From NCBI GenBank assembly GCA_018829865.1, contig JAHJTR010000047.1:1-27463 (forward strand): a stretch of DNA of 27,463 nt. The letters are read 5' to 3'. This stretch comes from Patescibacteria group bacterium (GTDB lineage Bacteria > Patescibacteriota > Gracilibacteria > UBA1369 > JAHJTR01). Made by a program: the position numbers and the translations under genes. Each line of letters starts with the position of its first letter. Within the stretch, counting starts at the first letter, position 1. Below are positions 1 through 8,470 of the stretch, in pieces. A model generated the notes under the pieces. It was not told the DNA's origin. It ran no database searches and saw only the letters and a program-made list of their open reading frames with translations.

Positions 1-59
1 ATGAAGCTTTACCTAAATGGTAGAGAGGAAAGATAGAGGTGTTCATTATTCCCATTTTC

Positions 60-96
60 AAAAAAAACTGCCGCCCAAACGGGAAGCAGTTTTTTA
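60..96. terminator. Bidirectional intrinsic terminator
   Basis: AAAAAACTGC at 62-71 pairs perfectly with GCAGTTTTTT at 86-95 around a GC-rich 14-nt loop. The stem has A/T runs on both sides, so it can end transcription in either direction. It lies about 20 nt past the stop of the minus-strand glutamate dehydrogenase and would also stop plus-strand transcription entering from the left edge. Confidence 0.8.
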
Positions 97-115
97 AATT
101 ACTTTTTACCAATCA

Positions 116-1390
116 CTAATTACTGGTTATACCCTTTGCATTAATCATCCCCTCCAGCCTGTGCAAAGAATTTGTATATGATGCCTCACGATAATCACAG
201 CTATGTTTTTTCTTATGAGTGGAAACCGCACGATAAGCATCCACCATTATTTTTTTTAGGCGATCTTTCACCTCTTCTTCAGTCCAATAGTAATTAGCCT
301 CATTCTGCACGAGTTCAAAATAACTCACAGTCACGCCGCCTGCATTGACCAAAATGTCAGGCAAAACATCGATGCCTTTAGCCTCCAAAATCTCATCAGC
401 TTCAGGGGTAACCGGACCATTCGCAAGTTCAAGAATTATTTTAGCTTTAATTTTATCGGCATTTTTTTCGGTAACTTGATTTTCAAGAGCTGAAAGAACC
501 AAAACATCAACATCAAGCTCAAGCAATTCCTCATTGGTAATCGTCTTACAGTTTTCATAATTCTCTTTATGCATGCCACATTCCTTCATGCATTCAATAA
601 CAGACCCTTTTTCATGTTTACAAGTCAAAGTATCCTCAACGTTAATTCCGTCGGTATTGTATATTCCTCCTTTACTATCACTAACCGCAACAACCTTGTA
701 TCCCATCTCAGCAAGGAAAATAGCCCCAAAAGATCCGGCATTACCAAATCCCTGCACAGCAACAGTCATTTCTTTCGGATTAAGCCCATGCTCCTTCACA
801 TACTCATCCAAAACATAAACTCCACCCTGAGCCGTAGCCGAAGCGCGCCCCTTAGATCCACCGTACTCAAGCGGCTTACCGGTCACAACACCAAGCTTTC
901 GATTACCATATTTCTTAGTATACTCATCAGCAAACCAGGCCATCACCTGAGGATTTGTATATACATCAGGAGCAGGCACATCAATATGCGGCCCCACAAA
1001 TTCTGAAATAGCTCTAAAATAAGCCCGCGACAAACGCTCAAGCTCATTAATAGATAGCTCTTTTGGATCAACAATAACGCCACCCTTACCTCCACCAAGC
1101 GGAATCCCAACCACGCTACATTTAATTGTCATCCAAGTGGCAAGCGCCTTAACCTCGTCCATATCAACCTGAGGATGAAAACGAATTCCCCCCTTATACG
1201 GCCCCGCATGATTATTATGCTGCACTCGAAACCCCGTAAACATTTTCATATTGCCATTATCCATTCGCACCGGAAACGCAACCTGAATAATCCGCTGCGG
1301 ATGGCTCAGATAATCGGTAATTTCCGGATTAAGATTCATAGTCTTAGCCGCTTTGTTAATCTGCTTGAGGGTGTTTTCGAAGAGGGACAT
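116..1390 (-). CDS. gdhA: Glutamate dehydrogenase (Glu/Leu/Phe/Val dehydrogenase family)
   Basis: Reversible NAD(P)-dependent oxidative deamination of glutamate to 2-oxoglutarate and ammonia in the cytoplasm. The 424-aa length is normal for the hexameric bacterial/archaeal type. Residues K66 (GPYKGGIR), K90, K102 (GGGKGG) and D142 (PAPDVYTNP) have the same mutual spacing as the substrate-binding and catalytic K89/K113/K125/D165 of clostridial GDH, so the active site looks intact. The Rossmann motif GFGNAG is at about 214-219, followed by VSDSKG with D238 at the end of the second strand, which may favour NAD+ (inference). The gene stands alone, ends in TAG just before a terminator, and has no Shine-Dalgarno sequence before its ATG. 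GDH versus leucine or phenylalanine dehydrogenase is called from overall similarity; GDH is by far the likeliest. Confidence 0.95.
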   Translation of the reverse strand: MSLFENTLKQINKAAKTMNLNPEITDYLSHPQRIIQVAFPVRMDNGNMKMFTGFRVQHNNHAGPYKGGIRFHPQVDMDEVKALATWMTIKCSVVGIPLGGGKGGVIVDPKELSINELERLSRAYFRAISEFVGPHIDVPAPDVYTNPQVMAWFADEYTKKYGNRKLGVVTGKPLEYGGSKGRASATAQGGVYVLDEYVKEHGLNPKEMTVAVQGFGNAGSFGAIFLAEMGYKVVAVSDSKGGIYNTDGINVEDTLTCKHEKGSVIECMKECGMHKENYENCKTITNEELLELDVDVLVLSALENQVTEKNADKIKAKIILELANGPVTPEADEILEAKGIDVLPDILVNAGGVTVSYFELVQNEANYYWTEEEVKDRLKKIMVDAYRAVSTHKKKHSCDYREASYTNSLHRLEGMINAKGITSN

Positions 1391-1420
1391 TTATTTATAA
1401 GTTAAAAAAATAACGTACAT

Positions 1421-1448
1421 ACGATAATCGTTCTTAAAATTATGTCAA
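1421..1448 (-). promoter_or_regulatory. Putative promoter of glutamate dehydrogenase gene
   Basis: On the minus strand, TTGACA (1443-1448) is followed after 16 nt by TATCGT (1421-1426). The -10 hexamer overlaps a perfect 11-nt dyad, ACGAT-A-ATCGT (1421-1431), that could be an operator. The predicted start of transcription is about 20-25 nt before the ATG at 1390. Confidence 0.45.
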
Positions 1449-1462
1449 TGGGATTTGAGGTA

Positions 1463-1593
1463 ATATACTGCTCCGCTTTTAAAATTTACAATTCCGCAGT
1501 ATGTACTCCATAGCTTATATAAAGCTATATTAAGCTAAAAAATTTTAAAAGCTACGCAGCATTATACAATAATATAAAAGCGGCGGAGTATAT
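1463..1593. repeat. AT-rich foldback (MITE-like) element
   Basis: Most of the 310-nt spacer between GDH and the PIN module is this element; I see no gene in it. Its ends, 1463-1480 and 1576-1593, are inverted repeats matching at 16 of 18 positions (ATATACT..CCGCTTTT). A second, perfect 13-nt inverted pair lies at 1475-1487 and 1540-1552, and a perfect 7-nt hairpin (ATAGCTT/AAGCTAT) sits in the centre at 1510-1528. Terminal inverted repeats with no coding capacity resemble a MITE, but no target-site duplication longer than TA is visible. Confidence 0.5.
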
Positions 1594-1700
1594 AAAAAAA
1601 TCAAGCTGGTTCATTTTTTATAAACCAATATACTTTTGCATATTTTATTTTATTTTAATATATTTTTAATGTTAAAAGATTATAATAATAAAAATAATAA

Positions 1701-1967
1701 ATGGATATGACTGTTCTAGATTATCTTAAGAGCAAAAAATTAAGAATTCTCGAAATGGAGAAGCAAATTGGAAATGAGGAAATATTATTAGAGATTATGG
1801 AGATCCTTAAGAGGGAGAATTATCTTAAAGAATTAAAAGAAGACGAAATGTATTATAAAAATTTTATAAAGACTGTTAATTATCTTCTAGTTGTAGAAAA
1901 ATACAGCCAAGAGCATAAAAACGAGTTTATTAAGCTTTTAGATACTCTTTATGAAGAACTCAGATAG
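1701..1967 (+). CDS. Small acidic helical protein, possible antitoxin
   Basis: An 88-aa product rich in Glu, Lys, Leu and Ile, predicted by eye to be almost all helix, with no cysteines, membrane segment or recognised DNA-binding motif. Its last 17 nt overlap the start of the PIN-domain gene, the arrangement usual for type II toxin-antitoxin operons; the antitoxin role rests only on that position and size. A TATAAT hexamer at 1681-1686 lies 14 nt before the ATG, so the transcript may be nearly leaderless. A second Met two codons downstream is an alternative start. The base composition is more AT-rich than the metabolic genes around it. Confidence 0.6.
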   Translation: MDMTVLDYLKSKKLRILEMEKQIGNEEILLEIMEILKRENYLKELKEDEMYYKNFIKTVNYLLVVEKYSQEHKNEFIKLLDTLYEELR

Positions 1968-2484
1968 TATTGTGCCGTACATTTCTGCAACTGTGGATTG
2001 GAGGGAGATCGTTAAAGGTAACCATATTATTTTGGACACTGATGCATTTATATCTATTTTAAAATTCGGGGCGGAAAATATTTTTGCCGAATTCAATAGG
2101 CTGAAAACAGTCGTATGCTTGCTTCATCCGGTAATTATTGAGCTCAGAAATACAAATAGTGATACATAAAGACTATTAAGAAATCTTATAATAAGGAAGC
2201 ATTCATTTGAGGAGCTTCCCTTTGATAAAGTGGTTAAAAAAAATGCCCTTTTAATTCAGGAATTACTATCAAAAATGGATACATATCCCGCTCCAACAGA
2301 TTTATATTTAGCTGCGTCAGCTGCACGTTACAACTTGCCTACCTATATATTGACCGGCAATCACAAGGATTTTCCGGTACCACTATTTGAGCGAAAAGCT
2401 CCCCTTATTATTCAAAAAGAAAAATCACTAAAACTTCTCTACTTTCTAAGTCTAAACAAAAAAATGCTGACTGATTCATATTAA
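1951..2484 (+). pseudogene. PIN-domain (VapC-like) toxin gene interrupted by an in-frame TAA
   Basis: The two halves, 1951-2169 and 2170-2481, lie in one reading frame separated only by TAA at 2167-2169. Read through it, the product is about 176 aa and has a PIN-nuclease layout: LDTDAFISIL early (first acidic residue), an acidic IIELRN, then PAPTDLYLAASAARY and LTGNHKDFP with the later aspartates. PIN domains are Mg2+-dependent RNases and common TA toxins. The stop separates the N-terminal acidic residues from the C-terminal ones, so neither fragment should be active. It overlaps the 3' end of the upstream 88-aa gene by 17 nt and the convergent leuB by 4 nt. Alternatives are a sequencing error, stop-codon readthrough, or restart in the second half (ATG at 2275 or GTG at 2230). 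Confidence 0.7.
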
Positions 2485-3557
2485 ACCCGACTCGCAATCT
2501 CATCCCCCATCTCACTCGTCCCTACCGCCTTCATTTCAGCAGAGCAAATATCACCCGTCCTAACACCATCCGCTAACGTTTGTGAAACCGCATCATAAAC
2601 AGCATCATATTCATCCTGCATCCCAAAACTATACTTCAGCATCATCGCCGCACTCAGTATTTGCGCAATAGGATTAGCAATTCCTCTGCCCGCAATATCA
2701 GGCGCACTCCCACCACTCGGCTCATACATCCCAAACCCGTCAGCATTCAAAGACGCACTCCCTAAAACCCCTAGCGACCCCGCAAAAACCGATGACAAAT
2801 CACTCAAAATATCGCCAAACATATTACCGGTAACAACGGTATCAAAGCTCCGCGGATTTTTAACAAGCTGCATCGCAGCATTATCGATGTACATATGTTC
2901 AAGCGCAACATCGCCATAATCAGCACTAGCTTCCTCCATCACCTTCCTCCATAATATAGAACAATCCAAAACATTAGCTTTGTCCACCGAAATCAATTTC
3001 CCCCCGCGCGTTTTCGCAATATCAAAAGCCACTTTCGCAATCGCCCGCACCTCATTCTCATCATATCTCATCTCATCCCGCGCCACCCGCACCCCATTTT
3101 CATCGCTAGTCTCATGTTTGCCAAAATAAATCCCGCCCGTGAGCTCCCGAATGATCATAATATCAAATCCATCACCGATTAAAGATTTTTTTAAAGGAGA
3201 AATATCAGTCAGCGCCTCAAACACAATCGACGGCCTCAAATTAATATTAAAAGAAAAATGCCTGCGAATCCCCAATATCGCAGTCTTCTCACATCCCTTC
3301 CATTTAGGATCATCCTGCGCATCCACAGGCCCGCCCACACTTCCAAAAAGCACAGCATCCGCCCCCCCGCAAACCTTCAAAGTACTCTCCGGCAAATGCT
3401 CACCATGTTCATCATAAGCAGCCCCTCCAATCAGAGCCTCAGTATACTCAAACTCATGCCCAAATTTCAGAGCCACCTTATCAAGCACTTTAATCGCCTC
3501 ATTCATCACCTCCGGCCCAATCCCATCACCGGCCAAAACCGCAATATTTTTTTTCAT
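2481..3557 (-). CDS. leuB: 3-isopropylmalate dehydrogenase
   Basis: Oxidises and decarboxylates 3-isopropylmalate to 2-oxoisocaproate with NAD+, the third step of leucine synthesis. The 358-aa length is standard. Family signatures are all present: GDGIGPEV at the N-terminus, NLRPSIVFEAL, IRELTGGIYFG, DKANVLDCSILWR, TGNMFGDILSDLSSVFAGS and the NAD-binding segment YEPSGGSAPDIAGRGIANP. Those sequences fit LeuB rather than isocitrate or tartrate dehydrogenase. It is the last gene of the cluster, 5 nt after metF, and ends in TAA overlapping the end of the PIN gene. It is separated from leuACD by the three methionine genes. No Shine-Dalgarno precedes the ATG. Confidence 0.95.
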   Translation of the reverse strand: MKKNIAVLAGDGIGPEVMNEAIKVLDKVALKFGHEFEYTEALIGGAAYDEHGEHLPESTLKVCGGADAVLFGSVGGPVDAQDDPKWKGCEKTAILGIRRHFSFNINLRPSIVFEALTDISPLKKSLIGDGFDIMIIRELTGGIYFGKHETSDENGVRVARDEMRYDENEVRAIAKVAFDIAKTRGGKLISVDKANVLDCSILWRKVMEEASADYGDVALEHMYIDNAAMQLVKNPRSFDTVVTGNMFGDILSDLSSVFAGSLGVLGSASLNADGFGMYEPSGGSAPDIAGRGIANPIAQILSAAMMLKYSFGMQDEYDAVYDAVSQTLADGVRTGDICSAEMKAVGTSEMGDEIASRV

Positions 3558-3562
3558 AACAT

Positions 3563-4507
3563 TTATTTTACCGACTTAATAATATCTATCACCATTTTGG
3601 CATCGTTCATAACATAAAAATGAACACATTTAACACCTTTTTCAAGTAAATCCTTCACCTGCATAAGTCCCCAATTTTTAGCGATCTTTTTAACATTTTT
3701 AGGATCACTCTCAATTTGATTAACAAGCTCTTCCGGCAAATCAACATGAAAATACTTCGGCAAAAATGAAAGGTGTTTCACATTCTTTATAATTTTCAAT
3801 CCGGGAATAATCGGCACATTTATTCCGGCCTCCCTGCAAAGATCAACAAAATTATAATAATGCTTATTATCGAAAAACATCTGAGTAACAATATAATCGG
3901 CACCAGCATCAACTTTTAGCTTAAGATTTTGAATATCGGTTTTCAGATTTGGAGATTCGAAATGTTTTTCAGGATAACCGGCAACACCGATACAAAAATC
4001 CATTGGCTCGGAATCCTCAAGCTTCTCAATATACTTCCCCTCCCTTAAAGCAACAATCTGTTCGATCAGCTCGGAGGCATAAGTATTAACCGATTTGCAT
4101 TTATCAACTTTCTTTTCATGATTGCTGCCATCTCCGCGCAACGCCAAAATGTTTTTAATTCCCAAAAAATTCAGCTCAATCAAAGCATCCTCAGTTTCTT
4201 CTTTCGTAAACCCCCTGCAAAGCACATGGGCTACAGTATCAATATTAAATCTATTTTGAATTACGCCGCAAATACCTATGGTTCCGGGCCTTTTTTTCCG
4301 AATTCTTTTCTTAACAATTCCATTTTCCAATTCCTCATAATAAGCTTCCGAGCAGTGGCTTGTCACATCTATGAATGGAGGATTAAACTGCTGCAGCTCC
4401 TCAATAATATCTGTAATTATATTGCAGCTTTTGCCTCTCGCAGGCGGAATTATTTCAAAGCTAAACAAGGGTTTTTTTGCATTCTTTAATATCTCTACAA
4501 CTTTCAT
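3563..4507 (-). CDS. metF: Methylenetetrahydrofolate reductase
   Basis: Flavoenzyme that reduces 5,10-methylene-THF to 5-methyl-THF, the methyl donor for MetH. The 314-aa barrel-type protein begins with the typical LFSFEIIPP segment carrying the conserved Glu, followed by DVTSHC, ILALRGDGS, GVAGYPEKH and TQMFFDN, which line the FAD and folate sites in the family. It sits 6 nt downstream of the MetH activation-domain gene and 5 nt upstream of leuB, so it is almost certainly co-transcribed with them. The electron donor, NADH or a partner protein, cannot be told from the sequence. The gene starts with ATG without a Shine-Dalgarno sequence. Confidence 0.93.
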   Translation of the reverse strand: MKVVEILKNAKKPLFSFEIIPPARGKSCNIITDIIEELQQFNPPFIDVTSHCSEAYYEELENGIVKKRIRKKRPGTIGICGVIQNRFNIDTVAHVLCRGFTKEETEDALIELNFLGIKNILALRGDGSNHEKKVDKCKSVNTYASELIEQIVALREGKYIEKLEDSEPMDFCIGVAGYPEKHFESPNLKTDIQNLKLKVDAGADYIVTQMFFDNKHYYNFVDLCREAGINVPIIPGLKIIKNVKHLSFLPKYFHVDLPEELVNQIESDPKNVKKIAKNWGLMQVKDLLEKGVKCVHFYVMNDAKMVIDIIKSVK

Positions 4508-4513
4508 TTGTTT

Positions 4514-5308
4514 CTAAATAAAAAAATATTTTGCTTCAGGATTAGCAACAATCATTGCCGATGTAGATTGCTCAGGAACAAGTTGATAGCTTTCCGTAAT
4601 TATAACACCAATTTTCTCGGGTTCAATCAATTTAAATATTTTTTTCTGATCCCTAATATTTGGGCATGCCGGATAGCCAAAAGAATACCTACACCCCTGA
4701 TATTTACATGCAAAAATATCCTCAATTTTTTCAGCATCTTTATCGGCAATTTTTAATTCCTCCCGTATTTTTTTATGAGAGTATTCAGCAAGTGCTTCGG
4801 CCATTTCTACGCAGTAGCCATGCCAATACAAATAATCCTTATATTCATCATTTTTAAAAAGTTTTTCAGTTTCCTCGCTAGGCTTGTGCCCCACAGTCAC
4901 CAAGTGAAATGCCACAACATCCCTTTTTTTATCATCCGAGCTAAAGTAATCACTAATACACAAATGATCTTTATCCTTCTGTCTGGGGAAATCAAAAGTT
5001 ACAAAACTATCCTTATCATCGGGATTTTTATATACCAATAATCGATTTCCTTCAGATCTACACGCAAAATATCCGTAAGCAATCTTTGGCTCAAGTATTT
5101 TTTTCTTTTTTGAAGCGCTGGCAATTTCATTGAGTTTCACTTCAGCCTCTTCATTAAGTATTTTTTTATGTTCTTCGGCTGTTTTACTCCCCCTTAATAT
5201 TTGCCATTGTACAAAAAACAGGGATTTTTTATTTAAAAATTCCGCAATTTTATCAATATCAATGTCTTCAATAATTTTACTACCCCAAAAAGGTGGCTCA
5301 ATAATCAT
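4514..5308 (-). CDS. Stand-alone MetH activation (AdoMet-binding) domain protein
   Basis: This 264-aa protein corresponds to the C-terminal reactivation module of cobalamin-dependent methionine synthase, which binds S-adenosylmethionine for reductive remethylation of oxidised cob(II)alamin. Visible signatures are HGYCVEMAEALAEY, CRYSFGYPACP (about 206-216) and the C-terminal STSAMIVANPEAKYFFI, matching the AdoMet-binding region of MetH. Its ATG overlaps the TGA of the upstream catalytic metH by 4 nt (ATGA), so the two are probably translationally coupled and work as one complex. Split MetH of this kind is known elsewhere, but the reductase that drives reactivation is not encoded here. The Lys-rich stretch near residues 65-72 is probably a linker or surface loop. 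Confidence 0.88.
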   Translation of the reverse strand: MIIEPPFWGSKIIEDIDIDKIAEFLNKKSLFFVQWQILRGSKTAEEHKKILNEEAEVKLNEIASASKKKKILEPKIAYGYFACRSEGNRLLVYKNPDDKDSFVTFDFPRQKDKDHLCISDYFSSDDKKRDVVAFHLVTVGHKPSEETEKLFKNDEYKDYLYWHGYCVEMAEALAEYSHKKIREELKIADKDAEKIEDIFACKYQGCRYSFGYPACPNIRDQKKIFKLIEPEKIGVIITESYQLVPEQSTSAMIVANPEAKYFFI

Positions 5309-7833
5309 TTTTTTTCAATTATTTCGGTTAATATTTTTAAACCGTCAAAAACATCATTAGCATAATAAACGTCACCATCATAAATTTTTTGCAAAGTATC
5401 TTCCACATAATTTCTAGTAAGAGCAGCTCCCCCCAAAATAACTGGAGGATTAATTCCTCGACGATTCATCTCTTCCAGATTTTCCCTCATCACGATAGTC
5501 GATTGTACAAGTAATCCACTCATACCAATCGCATCAGCATTATTTTTTTTATATGCGGAAATAATTTCCTCAATATCCTTTTTAACACCGATATTAATAA
5601 CCTCAAATCCATTATTACTCAAAATAATATCAACCAAATTTTTCCCAATATCATGTACATCTCCCTTTACTGTAGCCATAATTATTGATCCTTTTTTTCG
5701 TGAATCAGTTTTTTCAATATATGGTTCCAGATAATTTACAGCCGCCTTCATAGTCGCAGCTGATTGCAAAACAAAAGGCAGTTGCATTTCTCCATCACCA
5801 AAAAGTTCACCAACTTTCTGCATCCCCGCAAGAAGAATTTTATTAATTATCATCAAAGGTTTATGCTTTTTAAGCGCTTCGTTTAGGTCACGATCAATGT
5901 CATTTTTATTTCCCTCAACAATTCTCAGCATAAGTCTTTCTTCAACCGTCAACGCTTTTTTTTCATCGGCCTTAATTTCTTTTATCTCATGCTTTTCATA
6001 AAAATTTAACAAATATTTTAAGGGATCATTTTCGAAAGTCCATTTATTAAAAATCAAATTATTCAAAATTTCCCTCTCATCATCCGGTATTTTATATAGA
6101 GGAGTAATTTTACCCGCATGCAAAATAGCTGCATCCAGCCCATATTCAATCGCTTTCGCTAAAAAAACGGAATTAAGCCTCTGTCTTAAGTCGGGTTTAA
6201 GCCCAAAAGATACATTAGAAACACCCAGAATTGTGTTTGTTTGAGGATGTTTTAACTTAAATTGTTTTATAGCATTGATAGTTTCTACAGCCGCATTCCG
6301 ATATTCATCATCTCCGCTACCCAAAGTAAAAGTTAAAAAATCAAAAAAAATATTATGTCCGCGAATATCAAATTCATCCTCGGCAATTCGAAAAATTCTC
6401 TCAGCAATTTGAATTTTTTTATCAACAGTTTTGGCCATACCTTCTTCATCAATTGTTAAAGCCACAACTGCAGCCCCATATTTTTTGCACAAAGAAAAAG
6501 TTTTCCTCAATTTATCTCCTCCATCCTCCAAATTAACGGAATTGATTATTGATTTACCCGCAATTTTTTTTAGCGCTTCCTCAATAACAATCGGATCAGT
6601 TGAATCAATCATTAATGGTCTTTGAATGTCTGTATTAAGCCGCTCAGTCAAATTTGACATAATATTTTTTTCATCAAGTCCGGTGTACGACACACACACA
6701 TCCAAAATATGAGCTCCTTCTTTCTGTTGTTTTTGAGCCACAGCAATCATCCCGTCATAATCCTCCTCCAACAAATAATTTCTAAATTTCTTTGAGCCAT
6801 TTGCATTAATCCGTTCACCTATAATAAGCGGTTTCGGCTCACTATCAAAAGCAACAATATTATATAAGCTGGATGCAGATGGCTTTAAATGATGCGCTCT
6901 TTCTTTTGGCACAACATTCTTAACCAGCTCAGATAATTTTTTTATATATTCAGGGGAGGTACCGCAACAACCTCCAACAATATTAGCCCCAATATCCCGA
7001 GCAAAATATTCCAATTCATCGGCAAATTCATCAATCGGCAAATCATAGGTCATCTTTCCATCTTTAATATTTGGCATACCGGCATTTGGTAAAACCGAAA
7101 TCAGCCCCTGCCAATGGTCAGCCAAAGTTTTTAAATGATCACTCATTTGTTTAGGACCCATGGCACAATTAAGCCCCAAAACATCAATAGGAAAATCGCT
7201 TAAAGTCACAATTGCCGTCAGCATATCGGAGCCCACAAGCATTTTGCCATTTTTTTCAATTGTCACCTGCACCATCACCGGTAGTTTTTGTTTTTTAGTC
7301 CCAAAGGCGCTATAAACACCCACTAAAGCAGCTTTTACTTGCAATAAATCTTGAGCTGTTTCAATTAATATTAAATCGGCCCCACCATCTATTAAACCTT
7401 CAGTCTGGATTTCATAAGAATTTTTTAATTCATCAAACGAGATTTGTTTAAGTGAAGGCAGTTTGGTTCCGGGACCAATCGAACCCGCCACCCATCTGGG
7501 CTTATTGGAAGTCGAAAAATCATCAGCGCATGATCGAGCTATTTGAGCAGCTTTTTTATTCAGCTCATAAGCTCTATTTTCGAGATCATATTCTTTCAGA
7601 ACAACACTATTAGCGCCAAAAGTATTTGTTTCCACCATATCCGCCCCAACTTCAAAATACTTGGCATGAATTTCTTTTATCACATTCGGCCTACTGGCAT
7701 TTAATATTTCGCTGCACCCGTTTTTGCCCAAGTAAGCATCTTCATCAAGGTTATAGCCCTGAATCATAGTCCCCATCGCCCCATCAAAAACCAGAATCCT
7801 TTCTTTACATACTGAAAATAAATCAATCGGCAT
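5305..7833 (-). CDS. metH: Cobalamin-dependent methionine synthase, catalytic part
   Basis: Transfers the methyl group of 5-methyl-THF through cobalamin to homocysteine. Using ATG 7833 the product is 842 aa: homocysteine-binding barrel (about 1-310) with zinc ligands C223 (LGLNCAMGP) and C289/C290 (GGCCGTSP); pterin-binding barrel (about 335-590, starting PLIIGERINANGSKKF); then the cobalamin cap and Rossmann domains with GDVHDIGKNL, in which H727 of the DxHxxG motif should ligate cobalt. The reactivation domain is absent and encoded by the next gene. An upstream in-frame start (7968) would add 45 residues without family similarity and overlap leuD, so 7833 is preferred. It follows leuD by 37 nt. 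It is the only gene in the window ending in TGA. Confidence 0.93.
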   Translation of the reverse strand: MPIDLFSVCKERILVFDGAMGTMIQGYNLDEDAYLGKNGCSEILNASRPNVIKEIHAKYFEVGADMVETNTFGANSVVLKEYDLENRAYELNKKAAQIARSCADDFSTSNKPRWVAGSIGPGTKLPSLKQISFDELKNSYEIQTEGLIDGGADLILIETAQDLLQVKAALVGVYSAFGTKKQKLPVMVQVTIEKNGKMLVGSDMLTAIVTLSDFPIDVLGLNCAMGPKQMSDHLKTLADHWQGLISVLPNAGMPNIKDGKMTYDLPIDEFADELEYFARDIGANIVGGCCGTSPEYIKKLSELVKNVVPKERAHHLKPSASSLYNIVAFDSEPKPLIIGERINANGSKKFRNYLLEEDYDGMIAVAQKQQKEGAHILDVCVSYTGLDEKNIMSNLTERLNTDIQRPLMIDSTDPIVIEEALKKIAGKSIINSVNLEDGGDKLRKTFSLCKKYGAAVVALTIDEEGMAKTVDKKIQIAERIFRIAEDEFDIRGHNIFFDFLTFTLGSGDDEYRNAAVETINAIKQFKLKHPQTNTILGVSNVSFGLKPDLRQRLNSVFLAKAIEYGLDAAILHAGKITPLYKIPDDEREILNNLIFNKWTFENDPLKYLLNFYEKHEIKEIKADEKKALTVEERLMLRIVEGNKNDIDRDLNEALKKHKPLMIINKILLAGMQKVGELFGDGEMQLPFVLQSAATMKAAVNYLEPYIEKTDSRKKGSIIMATVKGDVHDIGKNLVDIILSNNGFEVINIGVKKDIEEIISAYKKNNADAIGMSGLLVQSTIVMRENLEEMNRRGINPPVILGGAALTRNYVEDTLQKIYDGDVYYANDVFDGLKILTEIIEKK

Positions 7834-7870
7834 TTTACATATATTATATATCGGTGCTAAGTTTACCCGA

Positions 7871-8464
7871 TTATTTAGTCGAAAAAAACAAATTTTTATC
7901 TCTTTCCTCTTTAAATTGACCAATTTCATCTGATTTCGCCAACAAAAAGTCCAACTCCTCATAACCATTCAAAATACATTCTTTCCTAAAAGGATCAAAA
8001 TTAAATTTATATGAAGTATTATCAGGGAGGATTACAGTCTGCGCCTCAAGATCAACCGTAATTTCATAGTTCCCATTTTCTGCATCTACAAGCATCCCAT
8101 TAATCACTTCTGCATCAAGCTCAACCAAAACAAGACCATTCTTAGCCGAATTATTAAAAAAAATATCAGCAAAACCGGGAGCAATAACTACTCGAATGCC
8201 CGCACCCAAAATTGCCCAAGCCGCATGTTCCCGAGATGAACCACACCCAAAATTAGATTTAGCCACTAGTATCTGCGCATCCGCGAATTTATCCTGATTA
8301 AACGGAAAGTCCGGCTGCTCTTGTTTAAGGCGTATAAATAGGTTCTCGCCATATCCCTCCTTACTAATACTTGTTAAATATTGAGCGGGAATAATCATAT
8401 CAGTATCCACATCTTTCAAAGGAAGCGGAATAACTTTGGCAGTAATTTTAGTAAACGCTTGCAT
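7871..8464 (-). CDS. leuD: 3-isopropylmalate dehydratase, small subunit
   Basis: Small (swivel-domain) subunit of the isomerase that converts 2-isopropylmalate to 3-isopropylmalate in complex with LeuC. The 197-aa length matches bacterial-type LeuD, not the shorter archaeal type. Signatures are DVDTDMIIPAQYL near the N-terminus and NFGCGSSREHAAWAILGAG in the middle, the loop that carries the substrate-binding Ser/Arg. It begins 6 nt after leuC ends and is followed after 37 nt by metH, so it belongs to the same transcript. TAA stop; no Shine-Dalgarno. Confidence 0.95.
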   Translation of the reverse strand: MQAFTKITAKVIPLPLKDVDTDMIIPAQYLTSISKEGYGENLFIRLKQEQPDFPFNQDKFADAQILVAKSNFGCGSSREHAAWAILGAGIRVVIAPGFADIFFNNSAKNGLVLVELDAEVINGMLVDAENGNYEITVDLEAQTVILPDNTSYKFNFDPFRKECILNGYEELDFLLAKSDEIGQFKEERDKNLFFSTK

Positions 8465-8470
8465 TGTTTT

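Noticed and set aside
1..36. Eleven codons open from the window edge on the plus strand, ending in TAG
   Set aside because: Too short to tell whether it is the end of a gene; a similar AAGCTTTACCTA string near 16154 is probably chance.
7834..7968. Extended N-terminus of MetH
   Set aside because: The additional 45 residues overlap leuD and do not resemble MetH; ATG 7833 starts at the usual position before FDGAMGT.
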